64,000 nt of DNA from Massilia agri (lineage in GTDB: Bacteria > Pseudomonadota > Gammaproteobacteria > Burkholderiales > Burkholderiaceae_D). The first letter of the stretch is position 1. Each line of letters starts with the position of its first letter. The translations under genes and the position numbers were made by a program. Below, piece after piece: positions 6,751 to 15,099 of the stretch. The stretch covers positions 124,001 through 188,000 of the forward strand of contig NZ_JANUHA010000008.1 of assembly GCF_024753255.1 (NCBI RefSeq), given 5' to 3'. Under the pieces are notes generated by a model. That model saw only the letters and a list, made by a program, of their open reading frames with translations, searched no databases and was not told where the DNA came from.

Positions 6751-9045
6751 ATGCCCTCCGCCCAGCCCGCCTCCACCAGCCGCACCCCGTCCGATTCCGG
6801 GCAGCTTCCGCTGCTGCTGGCCATGCTGGTGTGCCTGGTGACACTGCTGGTGACTTTTTTCGCCTGGAGCAGCGCGCGGCACGCCGCCGAGGCGCAGCTG
6901 GTCGAAACCTTCGACTACCGCACCCGCGACATGGTGTTCAGCATCAGCCGCAGGATGGCGGTCTACGAGCAGGTGCTGCGCGGCGCGCGCGGCTACCTGC
7001 GCGGCTCGGTGGCGCTCGAGCGCAGCGACTGGGCCAGGTACTATGGCCTCCTGCGCCTGGACCAGTCCTTCCCGGGCATGGAGGCGCTCGGCATCGCCAC
7101 CCTCGTCCCGCCCGGGCAGCTGGCCGCCCACGAGGCCGCGCTGCGGCGCGAAGGCTTCCCCGGCTACCGCGTCACGCCGCCCGGCCAGCGCCCCGTGCTG
7201 ACGGCCATCACCCACATCGAACCGTTCACGGACCGCAACCTGCGCGCCTTCGGCTACGACATGTACAGCGAGCCGGTGCGCCGCGCCGCCATGGAGCGCG
7301 CGCGCGACAGCGGCCAGGCGGCCCTGAGCGGCAAGGTCGTGCTGGTGCAGGAAGGCCCGGGCGAGGGCGGCGCCGGCGCGCCCCAGTCCGGCGCCCTGAT
7401 GTACCTGCCGGTCTATCGCGCCGGCATGCTCTCCGGCACCGTCGACCAGCGCCGCGCCGCCCTGGTCGGCTGGGTCTACGCGCCCTTCCGGATGAACGAC
7501 CTGATGCGGGGCCTGGGCGGCGCCCACTCGCTCGACCTCGACATCGAGATCCACGACGGCGATCCGAAGGGCGACGCCACCCTGCTCTACCGCTCCGCCA
7601 AAGCCGCCCCAGCGCGCACGCCGCGGCTCAAGGCCAGCGCCCAGATCCTGCCGGGCGGGCGCACCTGGACCGTCATGATGCGTTCCAGCCCCGCCTTCGA
7701 GAACAGCCTCGACACCACCCGCCCGCGCCTGATCGCGCTCACCGGCGTCAGCCTGAGTTTCCTGCTGAGCGTGGTGGTCTGGCTGCTGGCCAGCTCGCGC
7801 CGCCGCGCCCTGCTGCTGGCCCGGTCCATGACCCTCGAGCTGCGCCAGTCGCACGACCAGGTCGCCGCCGAACGCCAGCGCATCCAGGTCATCCTCGAGC
7901 ACACCCACGACGCCTTCCTGGCGCTGGACGCCGACGGGCGCATCACCGACTGGAACGCCCAGGCCACGCGCCTGTTCGGCTGGAACCCGGCCGAAGCGAT
8001 CGGACGCGGCGCCGAAGACCTGCTGCCGCCACGCGCACGCGCGCCTTTCCGCGAGGGCTACATGCGCTTCGCGACCAGCGGCGCCTGTCCCCAGCTGGGC
8101 GGCCCCACCGAACTGGACGTCATCGACCGCAACGGCCGCGAGATTCCGGTGGAACTGAGCGTGGCGGTGCTGCCCATCGGCGAGCGCTTCGGGGCCACGG
8201 TCTTCGTGCGCGACATCAGCGCGCGGCGCGAAGCCCTGGAGCGCGAACAGCAGCGCCAGCAGCGCCTCGACGAAGCGCGCCAGGCGCTGGCGCGCGCCCA
8301 GAAGCTGGAAGCGGTCGGCAAGCTCACGGGCGGCGTGGCGCACGACTTCAACAACATCCTGCACATCATCAGCGCCAACGTGCAGCTGATGCTGCGCGCC
8401 GACCGTCTCGACGAGGGCAAGCGCAAGCGCCTGCTCAGCATCCTGGATGCGGTCGAGCGCGGGTCCAAGCTGGCCGGCCAGTTGCTCGCCTTCGCCCGCC
8501 GCCAGCCGCTGCACCCGAGCGAGGTGCATGTCGACGAACTGCTGGCGCGCATGGACAGCCTGGTGCTGCGCGCCGCCGGCGACGGCGTCAGCATCGAGAA
8601 AAGCGCCCCGCCCGCCCTGTGGCCGACCCTGGCCGATCCGAACCAGCTGGAGAACGTGCTGCTCAACCTGGTCATCAATGCGCGCGACGCCATGGACGGC
8701 AGGGGCAGCGTGCGCCTGGTCCTCGACAACGTCACGGTCGCGAACGACCCTGCGCTGGCCCCGGGCGACTACGTCACGGTGGCGGTCAGCGACACCGGGC
8801 ACGGCATACCGCCGGACGTGATGGAACACGTCTTCGAACCCTTCTTCACCACCAAGCCCGAGGGCAAGGGCACGGGCCTGGGCCTGTCGATGGCCCACGG
8901 CTTCGCACGCCAGAGCGGCGGCGACATCCGCCTGGCCAGCGAGCCGGGCAAGGGCACGACAGTGACCCTCTACCTGCCGCGCCACGTGGCGGTGGCGGCG
9001 CGCACGGTGCCGGACGGGGTCGCCGAGCCGCAACAAAACCAGTAA
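6751..9045 (+). CDS. CHASE-PAS sensor histidine kinase
   Basis: About 764 residues from the ATG at 6751 (MPSAQPAS); an upstream in-frame ATG at 6658 would add an arginine-rich leader and is less likely. Order: TM1 (LLLAMLVCLVTLLVTFFAW), periplasmic CHASE domain (about 55-300) with the typical YE..LRGARGYLRGS and FPGMEALGIATLVP stretches, TM2 (ALTGVSLSFLLSVVVWLLA), a PAS domain, HisKA with GGVAHDFNNIL (His531), and HATPase ending with FFTTKPEGKGTGLGLSMAHG. It ends without a receiver domain, so it must signal to a separate response regulator not found next door. CHASE domains sense small extracellular ligands; the ligand is unknown. Confidence 0.92.
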   Translation: MPSAQPASTSRTPSDSGQLPLLLAMLVCLVTLLVTFFAWSSARHAAEAQLVETFDYRTRDMVFSISRRMAVYEQVLRGARGYLRGSVALERSDWARYYGLLRLDQSFPGMEALGIATLVPPGQLAAHEAALRREGFPGYRVTPPGQRPVLTAITHIEPFTDRNLRAFGYDMYSEPVRRAAMERARDSGQAALSGKVVLVQEGPGEGGAGAPQSGALMYLPVYRAGMLSGTVDQRRAALVGWVYAPFRMNDLMRGLGGAHSLDLDIEIHDGDPKGDATLLYRSAKAAPARTPRLKASAQILPGGRTWTVMMRSSPAFENSLDTTRPRLIALTGVSLSFLLSVVVWLLASSRRRALLLARSMTLELRQSHDQVAAERQRIQVILEHTHDAFLALDADGRITDWNAQATRLFGWNPAEAIGRGAEDLLPPRARAPFREGYMRFATSGACPQLGGPTELDVIDRNGREIPVELSVAVLPIGERFGATVFVRDISARREALEREQQRQQRLDEARQALARAQKLEAVGKLTGGVAHDFNNILHIISANVQLMLRADRLDEGKRKRLLSILDAVERGSKLAGQLLAFARRQPLHPSEVHVDELLARMDSLVLRAAGDGVSIEKSAPPALWPTLADPNQLENVLLNLVINARDAMDGRGSVRLVLDNVTVANDPALAPGDYVTVAVSDTGHGIPPDVMEHVFEPFFTTKPEGKGTGLGLSMAHGFARQSGGDIRLASEPGKGTTVTLYLPRHVAVAARTVPDGVAEPQQNQ

Positions 9046-9066
9046 CTCCGGGCCACATCAAACCTG

Positions 9067-9235
9067 GGTGTCAGGTCTGACATCCGGACACGGCCTCATC
9101 TGTATGGATGCCGCGCCCTTTCTTCAGCGCCTCAGCAAGATTCGAGAACGTTCTTTTTTTGCAGATCTGCTCGTCGAATTGCGTGCGAGCCGTTGCGTAT
9201 TGTTGAGCTCGTGTCCGAATGTCAGACCTGACACC
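9067..9235. repeat. REPIN/MITE-like element with 25-bp terminal inverted repeats
   Basis: Bases 9067-9091 (GGTGTCAGGTCTGACAT...) and 9211-9235 (...ATGTCAGACCTGACACC) are reverse complements with a single mismatch in 25. Each arm contains its own palindrome TGTCAGGTCTGACA. The 119-base centre has no convincing ORF. This is the geometry of a REP doublet (REPIN) or a small non-autonomous transposable element, sitting between convergent genes. It is unrelated in sequence to the GTAGGGTGG repeats. Confidence 0.82.
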
Positions 9236-9247
9236 GAGGTGTGCGCT

Positions 9248-11164
9248 TTACGCTTCGTCCCGGTGGTGGCTGGCGACGCGGTTGCGGCCGTGCGACTTGG
9301 CGTCGTACATGGCCGCGTCGGCGCTGCGCAGCAGGGCGTCGCCGTCCATGCCGTCGTCCGGGTAGAGGGCGATGCCCAGGCTGCCCGAGATGCGGTGGGT
9401 CAGCTCGCCGTCCTCGAAAGGCTGGTTGAGCTGCGCGAGGATGTTGTCGGCCACGATGGCGGCGTCCTGGATGCCGGCGCAGCGCGGCAGCAGCACGACG
9501 AATTCGTCGCCGCCGATGCGCGCCAAGGTGTCGGAATCGCGCAGGCCGGCGCGCAGGCGGCGCGCCACCAGCTGCAGCAGGCGGTCGCCGGCGGCGTGGC
9601 CGTGGGTGTCGTTGACGGGCTTGAACTTGTCGAGGTCGAAGTAGATCACGGCCACCTTGTGGCCGTCGCGCCCGGCGCTGCGGATCGCCTGGCGCAGGCG
9701 GTCGCCCAGCAGCACCCGGTTCGGCAGGCCGGTCAGCGCATCCTCGTGCGCCATGCGGCGCATGCGCGCCTCCTCGTTCTTGCGCACGTCGATGTTGGAG
9801 AAGGTGCCGACCATGCGCAGCGGCTGGCCCAGTTCGTCGCGCTCGCTGACGGTGCCGCGCGCCTCGATCCAGCTCCAGTCGCCGCGCTTCATGCGCACCC
9901 GGAATTCAAACGCGAAGTCGGCGCTGCGGCCGGCCAGGTGGCTGCGCAGCGCGGCGCGCAGGCCGGGGAGCTCGTCCGGGTGGACCATCGCGTCGAGGGC
10001 GCTGCCGTACAGGGAAACCAGGGCGCGGTCCGTGTCGAGGATGCGCTGGGCGCGCGAGGACAGGGTTGCCAGGCCCGTGACCACGTCGCAGTCCCAGACG
10101 CCGTCGCCGGCGGCGTTCAGCGCCAGCTTCCAGCGCGTCTCGGCGGCGGCCAGGGCCTTCAGGGCGCGGCGCCGGCGGTCGGTGGCCCCCAATGCGGCCC
10201 AGCCCAGCACGGCGAGCAGCAGCGAGACCGTTCCTCCGATCCCGGCCAGCACGTCGCGCTGTTGCTCGAAGCGCAGGCCCGCATCGTGCACGGACTGTCC
10301 AACCGTCACCACCATGCCGTATTCCGGAATCCTGTGCCAGGCGTAGTAGCGCTCGATCTGGTCGATCTGGCCGACGCGCCGGAAGCTTCCCGTGATCGGA
10401 CTGTGGGCGGTGTGCGGATTGTCCTTCAGGACGCTGCCGATGCCTCGGTGGCGGTCGACCCGGGTGCTGCGTGCGATCACCGCGCCATCGACCGTGATCA
10501 GCGACACCGAGCCACTCGGCCCGAGATCGATGTCGTCGTAGAAGCGCACGAAGTAATCCGGCGACACGGCGGCCACGATCACGCCCAGCAGCCGGCCTTG
10601 CCGGTCGCGTATCGCGCGGCTGAAATGCACCACCCAGGCGCCCGTGAGGGGCGACATCACGGGACGGCCGCTGAAGAAGCGGTCGTCGGCTGCTTCGAGG
10701 TGGGCGTAATAGGCCGGATAGGCGCTCAGGTCCGTGCCCGTGTGCGAAGGACCTGCGTTCGTATAGGCGAGCCGGCCGGCGGCGTCGATCACCGTGACCA
10801 GCATCGGCACCCGGTGGCGCAGATGACGCGCGTGCTCGCCCACGGTCTGTGCAAAGCTGTCGCGGTCGCGCAGCCAGGTCGAGCGCAGCTGCAGCAGCGA
10901 CAGGTCGACGATGCCGACGGTGGCGCGCACCTCTTCCGTGAACACGCGCGCGTAATTGCGCAGGTCGCGCCGGGTGCTGCTCTCGGCAAGGGAGGCGAAG
11001 CGCGCCCGCTCCACGGCCACCAGCCCCCAGACGATGGGCAGCATGCAGGCAAGGTAGATGGCGAGGTCGCGCAGCACACGCGGGCGGAAGAAATCCGCCG
11101 GGCGCCTGGCGGGCGGACGGGTGGGGTGCGTGATGGGCGAAGGCATGACGACGGACTGCGGCAA
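9248..11164 (-). CDS. Membrane diguanylate cyclase (PDC/Cache-PAS-GGDEF)
   Basis: A 638-residue protein; ATG at 11164 is used, although MPSPITHP at 11146 is also possible. TM1 (about 30-50, LAIYLACMLPIVWGLVAV) and TM2 (about 308-330) flank a periplasmic PDC/Cache-type sensor domain. A PAS_3-type domain follows (about 345-465, with WSWIEARGTV), then a GGDEF domain. The catalytic signature RIGGDEF is intact, and an RDSD (RxxD) inhibitory I-site lies exactly five residues before it, so the enzyme should make c-di-GMP from two GTP and be product-inhibited. No EAL domain. Monocistronic. Confidence 0.93.
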   Translation of the reverse strand: MPQSVVMPSPITHPTRPPARRPADFFRPRVLRDLAIYLACMLPIVWGLVAVERARFASLAESSTRRDLRNYARVFTEEVRATVGIVDLSLLQLRSTWLRDRDSFAQTVGEHARHLRHRVPMLVTVIDAAGRLAYTNAGPSHTGTDLSAYPAYYAHLEAADDRFFSGRPVMSPLTGAWVVHFSRAIRDRQGRLLGVIVAAVSPDYFVRFYDDIDLGPSGSVSLITVDGAVIARSTRVDRHRGIGSVLKDNPHTAHSPITGSFRRVGQIDQIERYYAWHRIPEYGMVVTVGQSVHDAGLRFEQQRDVLAGIGGTVSLLLAVLGWAALGATDRRRRALKALAAAETRWKLALNAAGDGVWDCDVVTGLATLSSRAQRILDTDRALVSLYGSALDAMVHPDELPGLRAALRSHLAGRSADFAFEFRVRMKRGDWSWIEARGTVSERDELGQPLRMVGTFSNIDVRKNEEARMRRMAHEDALTGLPNRVLLGDRLRQAIRSAGRDGHKVAVIYFDLDKFKPVNDTHGHAAGDRLLQLVARRLRAGLRDSDTLARIGGDEFVVLLPRCAGIQDAAIVADNILAQLNQPFEDGELTHRISGSLGIALYPDDGMDGDALLRSADAAMYDAKSHGRNRVASHHRDEA

Positions 11165-11398
11165 CCGGTGAATGAAGGCGAAGCCGGGCGTCGTGCTCGC
11201 GCCCGTTCAGTAATGGATCGCGCCCGTCAAATTTCACGCGATTATATCTGCTGTTTCCATATGGAATTTATAGGCCGCTTAAAATTTGCCGGAATTGATG
11301 CCTTAAAGCAACGGCGCAATATTGTTTCATTTGCAAGCCTTCCGTGAAATATTCTTTCACGCCTCGCCCTGCAAGGGGCATGCTAGAGTGACATCATC

Positions 11399-11770
11399 AT
11401 GAAACCTTTCTATAACGTGGCCGGCGCGATCGCCGTGCTGCTGGGCATCCTTGGTATCTTCCTGCCCCTGCTGCCGACCACGCCCTTCCTGCTGCTGGCC
11501 TCCTGGTGCTTCGCGCGCGGCTCCGATCGCCTGCACGGCTGGCTGCTCTCGCACCCTGTGTTCGGCGAGTACCTGCGCAATTTCGAGGCCGGTCGCGGCA
11601 TTCCGCTCAAGGCCAAGATCGTGGCGACCGTGATGCTGTGGGGCTCGCTGCTCATGGGAATGCGCCGCTTCGAAGGACTGGCGATGCCGGCCCTGCTGGG
11701 CCTGGTCGGCGCCTGCGTCAGCTTCTACATGTGGCGCGTCCTGCCAACCCTGCGCCTGCCTCCCCGCTGA
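11399..11770 (+). CDS. ybaN: YbaN/DUF454 family inner-membrane protein
   Basis: A 123-residue hydrophobic protein beginning MKPFYNVAGAIAVLLGILG. The LGIFLPLLPTTPFLLLASWCFARGS segment, followed by LLSHPVFGEYLRNFEAG and two C-terminal helices, is the DUF454/YbaN signature. Function of the family is unknown. The upstream 234-base intergenic region is AT-rich and contains a perfect CGTGAAA-TATTC-TTTCACG palindrome at 11343-11361. The next gene, 45 bases downstream, is an Rrf2 regulator. Confidence 0.88.
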   Translation: MKPFYNVAGAIAVLLGILGIFLPLLPTTPFLLLASWCFARGSDRLHGWLLSHPVFGEYLRNFEAGRGIPLKAKIVATVMLWGSLLMGMRRFEGLAMPALLGLVGACVSFYMWRVLPTLRLPPR

Positions 11771-11815
11771 TTTTTTCGCCCGACTGCGCACACGGTCGCG
11801 CGAATTTGTAATATC

Positions 11816-12298
11816 ATGAGTTACATGAGACGCGACAGCAAACTATCCTCGGTGCTCCACGTGCTGCTGCACCTGGCCCACAGCGACCATCCGATGACCT
11901 CGGAAGACATGGCGCGCTTCCTCGACACCAACCCGGTGCTGGTGCGCCGCGTGCTGGCCGGCCTGCGCGAGCGCGGCTTCATCACGTCGAACCGCGGCCA
12001 CGGCGGCGGCTGGAGCATCACCTGCGACCTGGCGAAGGTGACGCTGCGCGACATCTACGAAGCGGTGGGCGCCCCGCCCTTCTTCGCGATGGGCAACCGC
12101 ACGGAATCGCCCGGCTGCCTGGTCGAACAGGTCGTCAACGAGTCGCTCGGCGAAGCCTTCGACGAGGCCGAGGCCCTCCTGATGCGCCAGCTCGGGCACG
12201 TGACCCTGGCCGACCTCTCGGCCGAGTTCAACCGCCGCTATGACCAACATGCGTACACCCACGGAGTCCACCATGCCCATCCAGAACGAGACCTTTGA
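11816..12298 (+). CDS. Rrf2-family transcriptional regulator
   Basis: A 160-residue winged-helix protein. The N-terminal region MRRDSKLSSVLHVLLHLAH, recognition-helix region SEDMARFLDTNPVLVRRVL and wing RGHGGGWSI define Rrf2 (PF02082). Fe-S members (IscR, NsrR, RsrR) carry three closely spaced cysteines; here only a cysteine in ITCDLA and one in SPGCLVEQ are present, so a cluster is unlikely and it looks like the YwnA/CymR subtype. The coding region overlaps by 26 bases the start of a CxxC flavoprotein gene, which suggests the regulator and flavoprotein are cotranscribed and act together, perhaps in thiol or nitrosative stress. Confidence 0.9.
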   Translation: MSYMRRDSKLSSVLHVLLHLAHSDHPMTSEDMARFLDTNPVLVRRVLAGLRERGFITSNRGHGGGWSITCDLAKVTLRDIYEAVGAPPFFAMGNRTESPGCLVEQVVNESLGEAFDEAEALLMRQLGHVTLADLSAEFNRRYDQHAYTHGVHHAHPERDL

Positions 12299-13175
12299 CG
12301 CCATCGTCGTCGGCGGCAGCTATGCCGGCCTGTCGGCCGCCCTGCAACTGGCGCGCGCCCGCCGCCGGGTGCTGGTGGTCGACGCCGGCCGGCGCCGCAA
12401 CCGCTTCGCCCGGGATTCGCACGGCTTCCTCGGCCGCGACGGCCAGCCGGCGGCCGCCATTGCGGAAGCCGGCAGGAAGGATGTCGCGGCCTACCCGAAC
12501 GTCAGCTGGCACCTTGGCGCCGCCGTCGATGCCCGTGCCGGGGACGACGGCTTCCTGGTCGAACTCGAGGGCGCCGCTCCCGTGCACGGCCGCCGCCTGG
12601 TGCTCGCCACCGGCGTGCGCGACGAGCTGCCCGCCATCGAGGGCCTGGCCGAGCGCTGGGGTCGCAGCGTCTTCCACTGCCCCTACTGCCACGGTTACGA
12701 GCTGCAGCAGGGCGACATCGGCATCCTCGCCAACAGCGAGCTGTCCTTCCACCAGGCCATGATGCTGCCGGACTGGGGCCGCGTGACCCTGTTCACCAAC
12801 GGCCGCTTCGAACCCAGCGATGAACAGCGCGCCGCCATGGCCCAGCGCGGCGTGGCCGCCATCGAAGAAACCCTGGTCGCGCGCATCGAAGACGCCGCCA
12901 CCGTGGTGCTGGCGGACGGCCGGCGTTTCCCGATGGCGGGTCTGTTCACCTACGGCCGTACCCACATGGCCAGCCCGCTCGCCGAACGCCTGGGCTGCGC
13001 TTTCGACGAGGGGCCGATGGGACGCTTCATCCGCACCGACGAGCGCAAGCAGACCACCGTGCCCGGCGTCTACGCGGGCGGTGACGCGGCCCGCGCGGCG
13101 GGCAATGTGGCGATCGCGGTGGCCGACGGCGCCATGGCCGGCACCGGCGCCCACCAGTCGCTGATGTTCGGCTGA
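12273..13175 (+). CDS. Thioredoxin-reductase-like NAD(P)/FAD oxidoreductase
   Basis: A 300-residue protein. ATG 12273 is chosen because GGAG lies seven bases upstream, although the frame opens at 12240. Features: FAD-binding IVVGGSYAGLSAAL (about 11-24), redox-active CPYC (Cys136, Cys139), and C-terminal GGDAARAAGNVAIA contacting FAD. The expected NADPH-binding glycine motif is degraded (GILANSELSFHQA in place of a GGGxSAxE pattern), so it may be a pyridine-nucleotide-independent TrxR-like protein or use another donor. The start lies inside the upstream Rrf2 gene, implying translational coupling. Confidence 0.87.
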   Translation: MPIQNETFDAIVVGGSYAGLSAALQLARARRRVLVVDAGRRRNRFARDSHGFLGRDGQPAAAIAEAGRKDVAAYPNVSWHLGAAVDARAGDDGFLVELEGAAPVHGRRLVLATGVRDELPAIEGLAERWGRSVFHCPYCHGYELQQGDIGILANSELSFHQAMMLPDWGRVTLFTNGRFEPSDEQRAAMAQRGVAAIEETLVARIEDAATVVLADGRRFPMAGLFTYGRTHMASPLAERLGCAFDEGPMGRFIRTDERKQTTVPGVYAGGDAARAAGNVAIAVADGAMAGTGAHQSLMFG

Positions 13176-13178
13176 AGG

Positions 13179-13553
13179 CTACTCGCAACTGCGTCGCAGT
13201 CGTCCCTGGCTGTCGGCCTGGTAATGCAACCGGATCTCGCCGTCGCGCGGCGCCCAGTTCAGCTGGACGTCGCCTTCGCGCGAAGCGTAACGGTTGGGAC
13301 CTGCCTCCTGCAGCCGGACCAGCTGGCGCCCCTCGAAGATGGCGACCAGGTCGCCATAGTGGTCCATCAGCCGCAGCCTTTGTCCGTTCGACAGCGTGTA
13401 CAGGCCGTGCACGCTGCCGCCCATCGGAGAAGCGGCCTGCCTGGCCGCATCGACCAGGGCGAGCCGCGATACCGGCCGGCTGCACTCGGCCCTGGCGACA
13501 AAGGGAGCGGCCAGCAGGCATGCTGCCGCGATCAGCATAGTGAACTTGCGCAT
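13179..13553 (-). CDS. Small secreted protein of unknown function
   Basis: The start is the ATG at 13553, preceded by an excellent AGGAGGTG ribosome-binding site; the frame extends upstream, but without coding character. It gives 124 residues: a clear signal peptide (MRKFTMLIAAACLLAAPFVARA, cleavage before ECSRP) and a mature domain of about 100 residues with two cysteines (near each end, likely a disulphide). LYTLSNGQRLRLMDHYGDLVAIF and the VQLNWAPRDGEIRLHY region suggest a beta-rich fold. Family not recognised. It converges on the flavoprotein gene with three bases between stops. Confidence 0.7.
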   Translation of the reverse strand: MRKFTMLIAAACLLAAPFVARAECSRPVSRLALVDAARQAASPMGGSVHGLYTLSNGQRLRLMDHYGDLVAIFEGRQLVRLQEAGPNRYASREGDVQLNWAPRDGEIRLHYQADSQGRLRRSCE

Positions 13554-13703
13554 GACACCTCCTCGTGAACGATGATGGTGGCAGCCGCTCCACGGCGGCC
13601 GTCCTGTCACGTCAGACAAGTCGAGGGGGTCCTGCGGTTTGCGAAAAATCAAACATCGCAGCGATTGCGTGATAATGGGGCATCCTCATCGCAGCCAGAC
13701 TTT

Positions 13704-14675
13704 ATGGAAATCCAGTTCCTCGGTACTTCCTCCGGCACGCCCACCCGGAGCCGCAACATGACCGCGGCCGCGGTCCGCAGCAGCGGCGCGAAACACTGGT
13801 CGCTGGTCGATTGCGCCGAAGGCACGCAATACCGCCTGCAGCGCGCCGGCCTGTCGCCGGTGAGCCTGCGCGCCATCTTCATCACCCACCTGCACGGCGA
13901 CCACTGCTACGGCCTGCCCGGCCTGCTGGCCACGGCCGGCATGCTGAACCGCAGCGAGGCCTTGACCATCGTCGCCCCGGCGCCGCTGCGCCCGATGATC
14001 GAATGCATCATGGCCGCGACCCAGCTGGAACTGCCCTACCCGCTCGCGTGGGTGGCGATCGAGGATCTGTCGCATGCCGACGTGCTGCCCGACCTGCGGG
14101 TGCGCGCGACAAGACTCTCGCACCGCATCGACTGCTGGGCCTACAGCTTTACCGAGGCCGTCGTCGAGCGCCACCTGGACACAGGCCGGCTGCGTGCCGG
14201 CGGGATCGCTTCGGGTCCGGTATGGGGAGAGATCCAGCGGGGGCGGAACGTCGTGCTGCCGGACGGGCGCGAACTCACCGCCGAGGACTACCTGGCGCCG
14301 CCGCGCAAGCCGCGCAAGGTGATCATCGGCGGAGACAACGACACCCCTTCGCTGCTGGCGGACGAGGCGCGCGATGCGGACGTGCTGGTGCACGAGGCGA
14401 CCTATACCGAGGAGATCCGGCAGAAGGTCGGGCCGGGGCCGCAGCACAGTTCGGCGGCGCTGGTGGCGCGCTTCGCCCAGGAAGCAGGCGTGCGGAACCT
14501 GGTGCTGACGCATTTCAGTCCGCGTTACCAGGACCGGCCGGGCAATGGTTCGCTGAGCCTGGACGATATCGAGAAGGAGGCGCGCGAGCACTACCAGGGC
14601 ATGCTGGCGCTGGCGCGCGACCTCGACCGTTATGAGCTGGGCAAGGATGGCGTGTTGCGCCTTGCGGGCCAGTGA
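13704..14675 (+). CDS. rnz: Ribonuclease Z
   Basis: A 323-residue metallo-beta-lactamase-fold enzyme, starting MEIQFLGTSSGTPT at 13704. The zinc motif THLHGDH (His62, His64, Asp66, His67) and downstream HEATY and LTHFSPRY histidine motifs match tRNase Z/ElaC. It cleaves the 3' trailer of pre-tRNAs; in genomes whose tRNAs encode CCA, as the tRNA here does, it may act more broadly on RNA. Length agrees with bacterial short-form RNase Z. Monocistronic. Confidence 0.93.
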   Translation: MEIQFLGTSSGTPTRSRNMTAAAVRSSGAKHWSLVDCAEGTQYRLQRAGLSPVSLRAIFITHLHGDHCYGLPGLLATAGMLNRSEALTIVAPAPLRPMIECIMAATQLELPYPLAWVAIEDLSHADVLPDLRVRATRLSHRIDCWAYSFTEAVVERHLDTGRLRAGGIASGPVWGEIQRGRNVVLPDGRELTAEDYLAPPRKPRKVIIGGDNDTPSLLADEARDADVLVHEATYTEEIRQKVGPGPQHSSAALVARFAQEAGVRNLVLTHFSPRYQDRPGNGSLSLDDIEKEAREHYQGMLALARDLDRYELGKDGVLRLAGQ

Positions 14676-14702
14676 AGTGCGACAGTCGGGCTACAATCCT
14701 CC

Positions 14703-15011
14703 ATGCCGAAAAAAACACCCCTCTTCCCCGGCCCGATGACCGCGCGCGGCGCCGTCCTCGCCGTGCTGCTGTCCAATGACGACCAGACCGGCGCCGAACC
14801 GATGCGCGGCCGCATCACGCTGGCCGCCATCGTGCGGGCGCTCAAGCGCAAGTACCACTGGCCGATCGAGACCAGCAGCTTTCCCTCCAACGCAGCCGAC
14901 GGGCGCGCCACCTGGGCCACCGTCTACAGCCTGCCGCCCGAGGTCATCGCCAAGGCCCTCGCCAACGGCGGCCGCGACTGGCTGGCGAGCCGGAGAAGCA
15001 GCGCGTCTTGA
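14703..15011 (+). CDS. Small protein of unknown function, possible winged helix
   Basis: A 102-residue protein, not recognised. The central ITLAAIVRALKRKYHWPIET stretch, followed by WATVYSLPPEVIAKAL, has the helix-turn-helix then beta-wing alternation of small winged-helix proteins. The TGA stop lies within the -35 element of the promoter for the aminotransferase gene downstream. No signal peptide or membrane segment. Upstream is rnz, 27 bases away in the same direction, so read-through from rnz is possible. Confidence 0.5.
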   Translation: MPKKTPLFPGPMTARGAVLAVLLSNDDQTGAEPMRGRITLAAIVRALKRKYHWPIETSSFPSNAADGRATWATVYSLPPEVIAKALANGGRDWLASRRSSAS

Positions 15012-15036
15012 CCCTGGCTGGGCCTTGCACTATTGT
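15008..15036 (+). promoter_or_regulatory. Sigma70-type promoter of aminotransferase gene
   Basis: TTGACC (15008-15013), a 17-base spacer and TATTGT (15031-15036) form a near-consensus promoter 64 bases before the DegT-type gene. The whole box is repeated almost exactly at 16569-16597 (four differences over 35 bases), which supports function and coregulation. Confidence 0.68.
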
Positions 15037-15099
15037 GTCGCAATGATGCTGGAGAACAACCCAGCGCCCACTGGACTGCATTGACCGCGAGGCCCGCCC

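Noticed and set aside
4586..6841. 751-residue plus-strand frame across three leftward genes
   Set aside because: His/Gln/Arg-rich shadow with no domain; the minus strand has Lon-domain and membrane proteins.
6688..9036. 782-residue frame opposite the CHASE kinase, and a 749-residue frame overlapping it
   Set aside because: Both are frame shadows of the histidine kinase gene; low-complexity and without motifs.
9068..11347. 759-residue plus-strand frame opposite the diguanylate cyclase
   Set aside because: Shadow frame; starts inside the REPIN-like repeat.
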